Positions 7,391 to 14,994 of a DNA stretch of 26,578 nt are shown here, piece by piece. Both the position numbers and the translations under genes were made by a program. Positions within the stretch are counted from its first letter, which is position 1. Every line of letters starts with the position of its first letter. The notes under the pieces were generated by a model that had not been told where the DNA came from, made no database searches, and worked only from the letters and a program-made list of their open reading frames with translations. The stretch lies in assembly GCA_045593985.1 (NCBI GenBank), contig JAZNXR010000118.1, positions 1-26,578 on the forward strand. The letters run 5' to 3'. Origin of the DNA: Colimorpha_A sp045593985 (lineage in GTDB: Bacteria; Bacillota; Clostridia; Oscillospirales; CAG-272).

Positions 7391-8557
7391 GTGCCAAACG
7401 AAAATAATAACGGTAATAACCACGGCAAAAAGCATTATAAAAATCGCAGAAGATTCTATAAAAACAAAGGACAAAAGCGAGATAAAGCAAAGCCGGAGGA
7501 AAAAGCAGAGGTGCTTGAAGAAAGCGCCGAGCTTGAAATTGAAAGCGCCAAGGATGTCCTTGACGGAGAGGCTCTTATCAAGGAGGAGCCGACCGAGGAG
7601 CCCGAGGTCGTTCAACCCGCCCCTGCCGAAGCCAAAAAGCCCTATTATGAGGTTGTCGGCGTTCGCTTCAGAGACGGCGGCAAGATGTACTACTTCGAGC
7701 CGAATAATATCGACTGCGGCGAGGGCGCACACGTAATTGTTGAGACCGCACGAGGTCTTGAATATGCAACCGTCGTAATGCCGAAGCGTACCGTGTCGGG
7801 AAGCGAGGTCGTTTTACCGCTTCGAAAGCTGGTAAGAATCGCAACCGACAACGACGAGCGCCGTCATGAGGAAAATCTCGAAAAGGAGATCGAGGCTTAC
7901 AATATGTGCCTCTCCAAAATCGAGGAGCGCCGTCTTGACATGAAGCTCGTTGAGGTCGAATACGCCTTTGACAATTCCAAGCTTCTTTTCTACTTTACCT
8001 CCGAGGAAAGAGTTGATTTCAGAGATCTTGTAAAGGATCTTGCATCGGTATTCCGCACCAGGATCGAGCTTCGACAGATCGGTATCCGTGACGAGGCAAA
8101 GCTTCTCGGCGGTCTCGGAATCTGCGGCAGGCCCTACTGCTGTAACAGCTTCCTTCCCGACTTCGTTCAGGTTTCGATCAAAATGGCAAAGGAGCAGAAT
8201 CTCTCGCTCAACGCCGCAAAAATTTCCGGCGCTTGCGGACGTCTTATGTGCTGCCTGCGCTACGAATACGATACATATCTTGCCGAAAGCGCAATCACGC
8301 CCAAGGTTGATGCGATCGTTGAAACGCCTGACGGCGAGGGCGTAGTTGTTGAGTCGCTGCCCCTTAAAGGCGTTGTCAAGGTTGCTCTTGACAAGGATCC
8401 GACGACCTTCCGTCCCTATCACCGTGACGATCTGACCGTCAAGGGACACGCAAAGGGAAAGCACAAAACCGTGGGCAAGCACGCCCGTGACGATGCGTCA
8501 AAACCGAAAAACGGCGACGAAAGCAAGAAAAAAACCGAAAAAACCGATAAAAAATAA
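7391..8557 (+). CDS. ricT: PSP1-domain protein RicT (YaaT)
   Basis: RicT is part of the RicA-RicF-RicT (Y-) complex, which in Bacillus carries Fe-S clusters and steers RNase Y processing of mRNAs and developmental phosphorelay activity. The 388-aa protein has a basic then acidic low-complexity N-terminus (~1-82), the conserved core (~85-300) and a Lys-rich tail (~345-388). Diagnostic cysteines are visible: GICGRPYCC (C245, C250, C251) and GACGRLMCC (C282, C287, C288). Translation appears to start at GTG with a modest GGAG about 15 nt upstream; the low-complexity N-terminus makes the exact start uncertain. It follows holB as in other Firmicutes, but with a repeat array between them, so it may now need its own promoter. 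Bacillus RicT is about 275 aa; the excess here is in the two charged tails. Confidence 0.93.
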   Translation: MPNENNNGNNHGKKHYKNRRRFYKNKGQKRDKAKPEEKAEVLEESAELEIESAKDVLDGEALIKEEPTEEPEVVQPAPAEAKKPYYEVVGVRFRDGGKMYYFEPNNIDCGEGAHVIVETARGLEYATVVMPKRTVSGSEVVLPLRKLVRIATDNDERRHEENLEKEIEAYNMCLSKIEERRLDMKLVEVEYAFDNSKLLFYFTSEERVDFRDLVKDLASVFRTRIELRQIGIRDEAKLLGGLGICGRPYCCNSFLPDFVQVSIKMAKEQNLSLNAAKISGACGRLMCCLRYEYDTYLAESAITPKVDAIVETPDGEGVVVESLPLKGVVKVALDKDPTTFRPYHRDDLTVKGHAKGKHKTVGKHARDDASKPKNGDESKKKTEKTDKK

Positions 8558-8578
8558 GTCGGAAATATAAAATAACAG

Positions 8579-8607
8579 TTGATTTATTAAAAGCGTTGTG
8601 CTATAAT
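8579..8607 (+). promoter_or_regulatory. Promoter of the ferredoxin gene
   Basis: TTGATT (8579-8584), 17 bp, TATAAT (8602-8607). It starts 21 bp after the ricT stop, so the ferredoxin is likely transcribed on its own. Confidence 0.75.
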
Positions 8608-8652
8608 GCTTTTATCAAATTGGATTAATTCCAAGAAAGGACGGATCATAAG

Positions 8653-8823
8653 ATGGCATTCAAGATCAATGATGACTGCATCGCTTGCGGCGCTTGCGCT
8701 GACGAGTGTCCTGTAAGCTGCATCTCCGAGGGAGAGGACAAGTACGAAATCAATGCAGACGAGTGCATCGAGTGCGGTGCTTGCGCAGGCGCATGCCCTG
8801 TTGGCGCTCCCGAGCAGGAATAA
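8653..8823 (+). CDS. 2[4Fe-4S] ferredoxin (clostridial type)
   Basis: A 56-aa low-potential electron carrier. It has two complete CxxCxxCxxxC(P) cluster motifs: C9, C12, C15, C19 and C38, C41, C44, C48, in the two-fold repeated fold of classical clostridial ferredoxins. The protein is strongly acidic, as usual. AAAGGA lies 12 nt before the ATG, which is rather long but the only candidate. It has its own promoter and a shared bidirectional terminator. In anaerobes such ferredoxins serve pyruvate:ferredoxin oxidoreductase and hydrogenases; no such partner is next to it. Confidence 0.95.
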   Translation: MAFKINDDCIACGACADECPVSCISEGEDKYEINADECIECGACAGACPVGAPEQE

Positions 8824-8837
8824 TTAAAATTGATTAA

Positions 8838-8868
8838 CAAAAAAGCACCCGATCGGGTGCTTTTTTGT
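8838..8868. terminator. Bidirectional terminator between ferredoxin and zinc-ribbon gene
   Basis: AAAAAAGCACCCGATCGGGTGCTTTTTT is a perfect self-complementary stem flanked by A- and T-runs. It serves the plus-strand ferredoxin and the converging minus-strand operon that ends at 8893. Confidence 0.95.
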
Positions 8869-8892
8869 TATCACTTTTCAAGGCGTTTATTA

Positions 8893-9594
8893 TCAGTAGA
8901 AAAACTTTTTGCGAAGTGCTCGGCGGAGCGGACTGCAAATGCCGACGATAATAAGGAATGCTCCGATCATGAAAAGCGGAACTGCCGGATAGAGCGACCA
9001 GCGCCACATTTTTTCTATTCCGAAGGAAACGCAGGTCAGAAATTCGATAAGCATCGAGAGCAGACCGAAGGCAATAACTGCGCCGCCGTATATAAAGGGA
9101 TTGCCGCCTCTCGTGTAGCGTGTCAGGGCGACGACCGTCGTTATGATAACAGCCGTAGCGCCGACGATCGGAAATGCAAACGACAAGAACCAACCGCCAC
9201 CTGTTTTCAGACTGATATAAAGGAGCAGAATTCCCGTCGCCAAGAAGGATAACGGCACGAATATTACGGGATTCGGCTTCTTAAACCACAAGGGTAACAC
9301 CAAAATCGTATATAGAAGCAAAAGCGAAAAGGCAACGTATCCCGACCAATTAAGCCGTCCGTTAAGCCTGAAATCCGCAAGAAGGCAAATTATCAGCGGA
9401 ATAACGAAGCAAAAGGTCAGAATGAACATAACGCCGAGCTTACTTATTCCCTCGGTAATTTTACCGGGGTGAGGGGGGTAGGGGTTATCCTTTTCACCTC
9501 TGACAAGCCCCTCGGGGCAGATCACCGGCGTTCCGCAAAGCGGGCAATCCTTTTCGCTGTCAGCCAGCTCAACGCCGCATTTTACACAGTACAT
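8893..9594 (-). CDS. Zinc-ribbon polytopic membrane protein (DUF6320-like)
   Basis: A 233-aa integral membrane protein. It opens with a zinc ribbon (C3, C6, C17, C20 in CVKCG...CPLCGTPV), followed by a short loop and about six transmembrane segments (roughly 55-73, 83-101, 108-126, 132-152, 165-187, 198-216), and a basic C-terminus. The function is unknown; the architecture matches the family I recall as DUF6320, but I could not search for it. The ATG at 9594 is chosen over one 27 bp earlier because GAAAGGA lies a few nt upstream of it. It is the last gene of a three-gene operon, 32 bp after the acyltransferase, which suggests that all three act on one membrane-associated product. Confidence 0.8.
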   Translation of the reverse strand: MYCVKCGVELADSEKDCPLCGTPVICPEGLVRGEKDNPYPPHPGKITEGISKLGVMFILTFCFVIPLIICLLADFRLNGRLNWSGYVAFSLLLLYTILVLPLWFKKPNPVIFVPLSFLATGILLLYISLKTGGGWFLSFAFPIVGATAVIITTVVALTRYTRGGNPFIYGGAVIAFGLLSMLIEFLTCVSFGIEKMWRWSLYPAVPLFMIGAFLIIVGICSPLRRALRKKFFY

Positions 9595-9626
9595 AATTTT
9601 CCTTTCTTCCCATTTGGGCAATAGGG

Positions 9627-10910
9627 TTATTCCCCGCTTCCGTTGCTCTCAACAAGGATGCGGATTCCCATTTTTCTCAACGTAGTAAAGAAATTTCTTT
9701 CGAGGTCGGACTCCTTGATCGTGCGAACGAAGTTGACGATCAGCTTTCCGTTATAAGTGATCGTTGCGCAGTTCACGGGTGACATTGCCTGAACGCCGAG
9801 AACGAAATCGATTCTCTCAATATGCTTAACCATGCTTTCGGGGAGCTTGACAACGCCGAGATTTGACATGCAAATGCTCGATTTTTTCTCTCCGACGGCG
9901 TTATACACCAGCTTCATCGCAAAGTTCTTGATGAAAAGCGGCATGATTCGCAAAAGCTTAACCCTCTCGGAGCGAACGTTCGGCGTGAATTTTGCCGAAA
10001 GATATTTTGCGTTCAGGTCGATTCCCATCCTATGGTGTATTACGTTTACCATTTCCTCGAAGCTGTATTCGCCAAGGCGAGGATCTATATCGGGGGTTAT
10101 ATACTGCGCGAAGTTTCGCATCGTTTTGCTCGGCAAAAACGCTCGCAGATTTACCGGGATCAAAACTCTGATCGGCTTCAGATGCTTATGATTCTTTACT
10201 CGCTCGTTCTGATGCTCGTAAATGCTTTTCATCATAACGGCTGCAAGGAAGGTCGTCACGGTCACTCCGTACTTTTTCGCCTCACGGTGAACGTCCTCGG
10301 CATTCATAATTCCCGACACAACGTGCATGAAGCCGTCGTCCTCCGGCGTTCCTCTTATAGCATAAGCGTTCGGCTCCTTCCAGCCGGGATTGACCTTTGA
10401 GGTATACCTTGCGAAGCTGTCCTCAAGCTCCTCACGGCGAGGCTCTTCATCGAGGTCGACTATGCCCTCCTCAAACGGCACTTCTTCGCCGTATTTCTGA
10501 CGAATGTATTCTGCGGCGAGATTTTTGACGAAAATCGTTCCGCCCGTGCCGTCGGTAATAGAATGGAAGATCTCAACCGACATACGGTTTTTATAGTAAA
10601 GCACACGGAAGGCGCACTTTTTTATATCACGGAAGGGCATTCTGTTTATCGGATAATCCTCCTCACGGAGAATTTCGGGCGTCTTTCCGATCTCCTCGAT
10701 ATAATACCAGAAAAGTCCCGAGCGAAGTCGGGCCGCAACCGACGGGAAACGCTTGATCACCTTTGTCAAAGCGCTTTTCAGCACCTCGGTGTCAATCGGA
10801 TCGTAATATGTGACTGAAAGACGAAAAACATTCGTCCAAGAGCGCCGACGTGCGGCAGGATAGATCTTTGCCGCATTGTCAAGCTTCATCCAGCGGAGGT
10901 CTTTCTTCAT
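9627..10910 (-). CDS. Condensation-fold acyltransferase (alcohol acetyltransferase/COG4908-like)
   Basis: This 427-aa protein looks like a BAHD/condensation-superfamily acyltransferase that moves an acyl group from a thioester to an alcohol or amine. The diagnostic HxxxDG is intact as H116-S-I-T-D120-G121, followed by GTGG. The N-terminal half (VFRLSVTYYDPIDTEVLKSALTKVIKRFPSVAARL) is the typical condensation-fold opening. A C-terminal NLGVV segment resembles the second-lobe contact of these enzymes. No carrier-protein or adenylation domain is attached, so it is stand-alone. Its start overlaps the stop of the upstream hydrolase gene by 4 bp. Donor and acceptor are not predictable; a PapA-like lipid or a simple ester product are both possible. 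Confidence 0.85.
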   Translation of the reverse strand: MKKDLRWMKLDNAAKIYPAARRRSWTNVFRLSVTYYDPIDTEVLKSALTKVIKRFPSVAARLRSGLFWYYIEEIGKTPEILREEDYPINRMPFRDIKKCAFRVLYYKNRMSVEIFHSITDGTGGTIFVKNLAAEYIRQKYGEEVPFEEGIVDLDEEPRREELEDSFARYTSKVNPGWKEPNAYAIRGTPEDDGFMHVVSGIMNAEDVHREAKKYGVTVTTFLAAVMMKSIYEHQNERVKNHKHLKPIRVLIPVNLRAFLPSKTMRNFAQYITPDIDPRLGEYSFEEMVNVIHHRMGIDLNAKYLSAKFTPNVRSERVKLLRIMPLFIKNFAMKLVYNAVGEKKSSICMSNLGVVKLPESMVKHIERIDFVLGVQAMSPVNCATITYNGKLIVNFVRTIKESDLERNFFTTLRKMGIRILVESNGSGE

Positions 10911-11779
10911 TTGAGAAGCTCCTTTATGAATTCGATAATAAATCCGTTATCAACGTCTGTCAGGTGATATAACGGATATGCGTGCCAAAGCCCCTGCTCG
11001 ATATGCAAGCGGGAAGGCGATCCGACCGAGAGCAGCTTTTCGTGAAGCGAGACTGCGTCGGACAGCATTATTTCGTCACCGCCTACCGTGATTAAGGAGG
11101 GCGGCAGATCCGTCAGGTCTCCGAACAAGGGCGATGCGATAGGATCGGTCGGGGTGTCGGTATAGCTTTCGGCGAAAAAGCGAAGCCTTTCAAGGCTCAT
11201 CGAGGGATCTTTTTCGGCATTGAACTCGTATGATGCGCCCGACATGGTGAGGTCAACCCACGGAGAAATTGCGACAAGCCCAAGCGGAAGCGGGATCGAG
11301 AGCCTTTTCAGCGCCGCACAGAGGGCATAAATGAGTCCGCCGCCTGCGCTTTCGCCGCAAATAATTATCTTCTTTGGATCGTAGGACAGCGTTTCGGTCA
11401 GATATTTATAGGTCTTGACACAGTCCTTGAGCGCATCGGGGCATTTGTTTTCGGGAGCGAGACGGTATGCGGGGAAATAGGTTATAAGCCCCGTTTGCTC
11501 AGACAGATACGAGGCGTAGCTCTTGCCGTATGCGATTCCTCCTGCAACGTAGCCGCCGCCGTGGATATAAATTATTGCCGCATCGTCTCTCACGAGCGCT
11601 TCGGGCGTTACCGCGCCGCACTCGAAATCGTGGAAAACGAGAATTTCCTGCTCTTTCCTGTTGCCTATCGAGGCGATTGCGCCGAGCATTTCCTGCCCGA
11701 GCCTTGCGGTTTTTATCGAGCAGCCGTTCAGTATCGGCTTTAGCTTTTCAAGCTTTTTTCGTGCGGAGTCGGTGGTCAT
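10907..11779 (-). CDS. Alpha/beta hydrolase, hormone-sensitive-lipase family esterase
   Basis: A cytoplasmic carboxylesterase of 290 aa counted from the ATG at 11779. Motifs, in that numbering: oxyanion-hole HGGG at 73-76, nucleophile S144 in GESAGG, acid D235 in GGDE, and H266 in WHAYP, giving a full triad. An ATG 18 bp earlier (11797) is possible but has no ribosome site, while the chosen ATG has AAGGA 6-9 nt upstream. The stop overlaps the acyltransferase start (ATGA). It is the first gene of the operon that makes an esterase, an acyltransferase and a membrane protein, so it may edit or release the acylated product. No terminator is seen between the three genes. Confidence 0.9.
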   Translation of the reverse strand: MTTDSARKKLEKLKPILNGCSIKTARLGQEMLGAIASIGNRKEQEILVFHDFECGAVTPEALVRDDAAIIYIHGGGYVAGGIAYGKSYASYLSEQTGLITYFPAYRLAPENKCPDALKDCVKTYKYLTETLSYDPKKIIICGESAGGGLIYALCAALKRLSIPLPLGLVAISPWVDLTMSGASYEFNAEKDPSMSLERLRFFAESYTDTPTDPIASPLFGDLTDLPPSLITVGGDEIMLSDAVSLHEKLLSVGSPSRLHIEQGLWHAYPLYHLTDVDNGFIIEFIKELLK

Positions 11780-11855
11780 CTCTTTTTCCTTTTTCATGAG
11801 TATAAAATCAGTATATCACATTGTCGGGGAAATATCAATATTTTATTTTTGCCGC

Positions 11856-12246
11856 GTCGTTAGCCTTCCCCTAGGGTAGCGAAGCGGCGACGCGGTAGTG
11901 AATGACTGCCGGTGGCAGTCAGAGCCGCGGCGTGACCGAGCCGCAGCGAGACAGGTGGCACGAAGTGCCGGAGAGGGTGTAGGCGGCAACGCCGCCGTTA
12001 TACCTTCTGCAGCGGGAGAATGGTGCGAGTGGCAGCGCCACGGTCGGATGAGGTAGGTTGCGAAGCAACCGCGTGCCAAGGCAAAGTAACATCGTTTCCG
12101 AACGGGGCGTCGAGGACGTCGCCCCCTACAAATAACGTGGCGAAGCTTCGCCACGTCGTCTTGCCTTCCCCTCAGGGGAAGGGGGACCACCGAAGGTGGT
12201 GGATGAGGTGTAGGCGGCAACGCCGCCGTTGTAGGGACCGGCGTGG
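11856..12246. repeat. Intergenic modular hairpin repeat array 4
   Basis: About 390 bp of modules, largely in the opposite orientation to arrays 1 and 2. It includes TAGCGAAGCGGCGA, the CTGCCGGTGGCAG stem also present in array 3, GGCACGAAGTGCC, GGTTGCGAAGCAACC, GGGGCGTCGAGGACGTCGCCCC, CCTTCCCCTCAGGGGAAGG, and CCACCGAAGGTGG as the variable stem followed by GGATGAGGTG. Array 4 lies between a minus-strand operon start and the promoter of the next plus-strand gene. Confidence 0.85.
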
Positions 12247-12357
12247 AAAACAGCACCATAAGTAGATAAAAGTCCACTAAAAAACATCAAAAAATCACAA
12301 GTCATACTACAAAACGCAGAAAAAACAAGTTTTCGTCCTTCCGTTCATAATTTAGGG

Positions 12358-12386
12358 TTGATTTTTTTTTGGAATCAATGTATAAT
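12358..12386 (+). promoter_or_regulatory. Promoter of the 12456-12821 secreted-protein gene
   Basis: TTGATT (12358-12363), 17 bp, TATAAT (12381-12386). The predicted leader is about 60 nt. Confidence 0.75.
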
Positions 12387-12455
12387 GATAATTAGAAAAA
12401 CTCTTTGATTTCAAAACACGTTCCAACCCTTTTACGATATGCGAGGTGTTTGATT

Positions 12456-12821
12456 ATGAAGAAATTTTTGATTTTGCTCCTTTCCGCAGCGTTCTGTACA
12501 GCCCTTGTTTTTGCCCATTCTTTCGTAAAACGCCCCAACACGACCGATGCGGACGGTATGAATAGCAAAACGGTTATCAATATCGACTATAATAATTACA
12601 CAAGCTATGAGCTTAACCACGTAAAATCGCTCCTTGAAGAACGCATGTCAGAGTTTGGAATCGTGATTTTGGGTGTTGGCAAGGATTGGGTTAATATTCA
12701 GGTTTACGAACTCACGGACGAACTTGAAGATTTCCTCGTAACGCAAATTTTCCCCGAGTATAAAAGCTCGGTCGTGCGCATCGAGCTTCTCCCCGAGGAT
12801 GCGGAGATAAGATTCGCTTAA
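12456..12821 (+). CDS. Small secreted or membrane-anchored protein of unknown function
   Basis: I do not recognise this 121-aa protein. Residues 1-20 form a clear signal peptide or anchor (MKKFLILLLSAAFCTALVFA). The mature part is acidic, with a mixed alpha/beta pattern: strand VINIDYNN, helix SYELNHVKSLLEERM, strands GIVILGVGKDWVNIQVYEL, helix TDELEDFLVTQIF, and strand VVRIELLPE, which suggests a small ferredoxin-like sandwich. GAGGTG 8-9 nt upstream sets the start at 12456 rather than at an earlier in-frame ATG. It has its own promoter and lies 39 bp before the aldolase gene. Nothing links it to glycolysis. Confidence 0.75.
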   Translation: MKKFLILLLSAAFCTALVFAHSFVKRPNTTDADGMNSKTVINIDYNNYTSYELNHVKSLLEERMSEFGIVILGVGKDWVNIQVYELTDELEDFLVTQIFPEYKSSVVRIELLPEDAEIRFA

Positions 12822-12860
12822 TGACGTTTATAATTTATTTCTGAAAGGAAAAACAAAGAT

Positions 12861-13820
12861 ATGGCACTTGTAACAACAAAGAAAATGTTTGAAAAAGCAT
12901 ACAAGGGCGGCTATGCTGTCGGCGCTTTCAACATCAATAACATGGAGATCGTTCAGGCGATAACCGAGGCGGCAGGCGAGCTTAACTCCCCTGTTATTCT
13001 TCAGGTTTCGGCAGGCGCAAGAAAGTATGCAAAGCACGCTTACCTTATGGCTCTTGCAAAGGCAGCAGTTGAGGACACAGGCATCGACGTTGCTCTCCAC
13101 CTCGACCACGGCGCAGATTTCGAGATCTGCAAGGCTTGCATCGACGGCGGATTTACCTCCGTTATGATCGACGGCTCTCATCACGCTTATGAGGACAACA
13201 TCGCCCTTACCAAGAAGGTAGTTGAATATGCTCACGCTCACGGCGTTGTCGTTGAAGGCGAGCTTGGCGTTCTTGCAGGCGTTGAGGACGACGTTGTTGC
13301 AGAGAAGTCCTCTTACACCCGTCCCGAGGAGGTTGAAGATTTCGTAACGAGAACAGGCGTTGACTCTCTCGCTATCTCTATCGGCACCTCCCACGGCGCA
13401 TACAAGTTCACCCCCAAGCAGTGCACGAGAAATGAGAACGGCATCCTCGTTCCCCCTCCGCTCCGCTTCGACATTCTCGAGGAGGTTGAAAAGCGTCTCC
13501 CCGGCTTCCCGATCGTTCTTCACGGCGCTTCCTCCGTTGCGCAGGAGTGCGTAGCAGAGATCAATGCTCGTGGCGGTAAGATGCCCGATGCTATCGGTAT
13601 CCCCGAGGAGCAGCTCCGCAAGGCAGCGAAGATGGCTGTTTGTAAGATCAATATCGACTCCGATATCCGTCTTGCAATGACCGCAGGTATCAGACGTGTA
13701 TTCACCGAGACTCCCTCCGCTTTCGACCCGAGAGAATACCTCAAGGTCGGCCGTGACGAGGTTAAGAAAATGGTCGCTCACAAGATCGTTAACGTCCTCG
13801 GCTCCGATAACAAGAACTGA
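12861..13820 (+). CDS. fba: Class II fructose-1,6-bisphosphate aldolase
   Basis: This zinc enzyme of glycolysis and gluconeogenesis splits fructose 1,6-bisphosphate into dihydroxyacetone phosphate and glyceraldehyde 3-phosphate. Length (319 aa) and motifs fit: D82-H83 in LHLDHGAD (catalytic Asp and zinc His), VMIDGSHH at 101-108, EGELG at 132-136, zinc H178 in GTSHGAYKF, zinc H221 in VLHGASS, and NIDSDIR near the C-terminus for phosphate binding. AAAGGA is about 12 nt upstream. Codon use is biased to highly expressed codons, unlike its neighbours. It ends in a strong terminator. A long antisense frame covers the gene and is an artefact of this codon bias. A related aldolase for tagatose bisphosphate is less likely but not excluded. 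Confidence 0.95.
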   Translation: MALVTTKKMFEKAYKGGYAVGAFNINNMEIVQAITEAAGELNSPVILQVSAGARKYAKHAYLMALAKAAVEDTGIDVALHLDHGADFEICKACIDGGFTSVMIDGSHHAYEDNIALTKKVVEYAHAHGVVVEGELGVLAGVEDDVVAEKSSYTRPEEVEDFVTRTGVDSLAISIGTSHGAYKFTPKQCTRNENGILVPPPLRFDILEEVEKRLPGFPIVLHGASSVAQECVAEINARGGKMPDAIGIPEEQLRKAAKMAVCKINIDSDIRLAMTAGIRRVFTETPSAFDPREYLKVGRDEVKKMVAHKIVNVLGSDNKN

Positions 13821-13833
13821 TTTGTATTTCACG

Positions 13834-13864
13834 CCCCACCGCAAACGCGGTGGGGTTCTTTTTT
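13834..13864 (+). terminator. Terminator of fba
   Basis: CCCCACCGC (13834-13842) pairs with GCGGTGGGG (13847-13855) around AAAC and is followed by TTCTTTTTT. Confidence 0.95.
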
Positions 13865-13867
13865 GCG

Positions 13868-14016
13868 GAAGGTAAGAGGGCACGGAGAAGCTTCGGCACA
13901 TCGTTGGTAGGGGAGGGGCTTGCTCCTCCCGCGCAAAAGCAATGTTACTTCCTTTTGGAACACCTCATCCACCACCTTCGGTGGTCCCCCTTCCCCAAGG
14001 GGAAGGCAAGACGGCA
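13868..14016. repeat. Intergenic modular hairpin repeat array 5
   Basis: A single copy of the basic repeat order. A GTAGGGGAGGGGCTTGCTCC segment is followed by CGCAAAAGCAATGTTAC, CACCTCATCC, the variable stem ACCACC/GGTGGT at 13971-13985, and CCTTCCCCAAGGGGAAGG near 13990. It is the simplest array and useful for defining the unit. Confidence 0.85.
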
Positions 14017-14040
14017 AGGCGGTGCGGTAAAAATGAAATA

Positions 14041-14069
14041 TTGCAATTTTCCCCGCATTGTGCTATACT
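14041..14069 (+). promoter_or_regulatory. Promoter of the LRR lipoprotein-U32 operon
   Basis: TTGCAA (14041-14046), 17-bp spacer, TATACT (14064-14069). It starts directly after repeat array 5 and leads to the ATG at 14100. Confidence 0.75.
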
Positions 14070-14099
14070 GTTTTTACAATAATTCCAAAGGAAAACGAT

Positions 14100-14969
14100 A
14101 TGTCAAAAAAGATAATTTCAATATTGCTTTCGACAATTTTTATATTGGCGCTCGTTTCATGCGCAAAGCCTGATGAGGGAAATCAGTCGCTGCCGCCGGT
14201 ATCGACGGTAGGTCTGCCGAAGAACGAGGACGTGACGGTAAATTACGAAACCGACGGCTTTGTCGTTAACGTGTATCAGACCTACTCGGAAATCGTTCAA
14301 TACAAGGGAACAAGCACCGAGGTCACCGTCCCTGACGCATTTATGGGAATACCTGTAAAAAGCATTGCGGAATACGCCTTTTTCGGAAACGAGACTCTTA
14401 CGAAAATCACGCTGCCCGATTCGGTAATCGTCATCGGCAAAAGCGCCTTCCAGGACTGCGTAAAGCTGACGGATGCCCTTCTCGGAAGCAAGGTCGAGCT
14501 GATATCTCAAGGCGCATTCCGTGATTCGGCGCTTGAAAGGATAAATCTTCCCGACACGGTAGCGGAAATTGAAAGATACGCCTTTTACCGCACGAGCTTG
14601 ACCGAGATCAAGCTTCCGTCAAGCCTTTCGTCAATTCCGAAATACGCCTTCTACGGTTGTGACAAGCTAACGAAAATCGAGTTCGGTGTCCGTGTTCAGA
14701 AGCTCGGAGAATATGCCTTTTCCGCTTGCTCGTCCCTGAAAACCGTTATAATTCCCGACAGAATTGATATGATAAACGACTACTGTTTTTCGGAATGTCC
14801 GTCACTTGAAAAAATATTTATCCCCAAAAACACCTCTTTGGGGGACAACCCCTTCCACGGCTGCGAAAAGCTGACGGTATATTCTCCGTCAGGCTCGAAG
14901 GCAAAGACGGCGGCAGGTAAATACGGCTATTCCTTTAGCGAATGTGCCTCCGCTGACCAAGTGCCGTAA
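14100..14969 (+). CDS. Leucine-rich-repeat (BspA-type, LRR_5) lipoprotein
   Basis: This 289-aa protein is exported and lipid-anchored: residues 1-20 form a lipoprotein signal (SKKIISILLS...) ending in the lipobox LVSC. The body is a run of about six BspA-type repeats of about 23 residues, each with the pattern I..YAF..C.sLt.I.LP.sv..I (for example SIAEYAFFGNETLTKITLPD and KYAFYGCDKLTKIEF). BspA-type repeats occur in surface proteins of gut and oral bacteria that contact hosts or other microbes. AAAGGA upstream of the ATG at 14100 sets the start; a longer frame has no ribosome site. It is followed after 25 bp by the U32 gene. There is no evidence that the two products interact. Confidence 0.88.
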   Translation: MSKKIISILLSTIFILALVSCAKPDEGNQSLPPVSTVGLPKNEDVTVNYETDGFVVNVYQTYSEIVQYKGTSTEVTVPDAFMGIPVKSIAEYAFFGNETLTKITLPDSVIVIGKSAFQDCVKLTDALLGSKVELISQGAFRDSALERINLPDTVAEIERYAFYRTSLTEIKLPSSLSSIPKYAFYGCDKLTKIEFGVRVQKLGEYAFSACSSLKTVIIPDRIDMINDYCFSECPSLEKIFIPKNTSLGDNPFHGCEKLTVYSPSGSKAKTAAGKYGYSFSECASADQVP

Positions 14970-14994
14970 AACACATATAATAAAGGTAAAGACA

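Noticed and set aside
7814..8482. 222-codon minus-strand frame inside ricT
   Set aside because: It is antisense to the conserved RicT core with its diagnostic cysteines; no start signal.
12828..13901. 357-codon open frame on the minus strand covering fba
   Set aside because: It lies exactly opposite a perfect aldolase gene with strong codon bias and has no recognisable domain or ribosome site, so it is a shadow.
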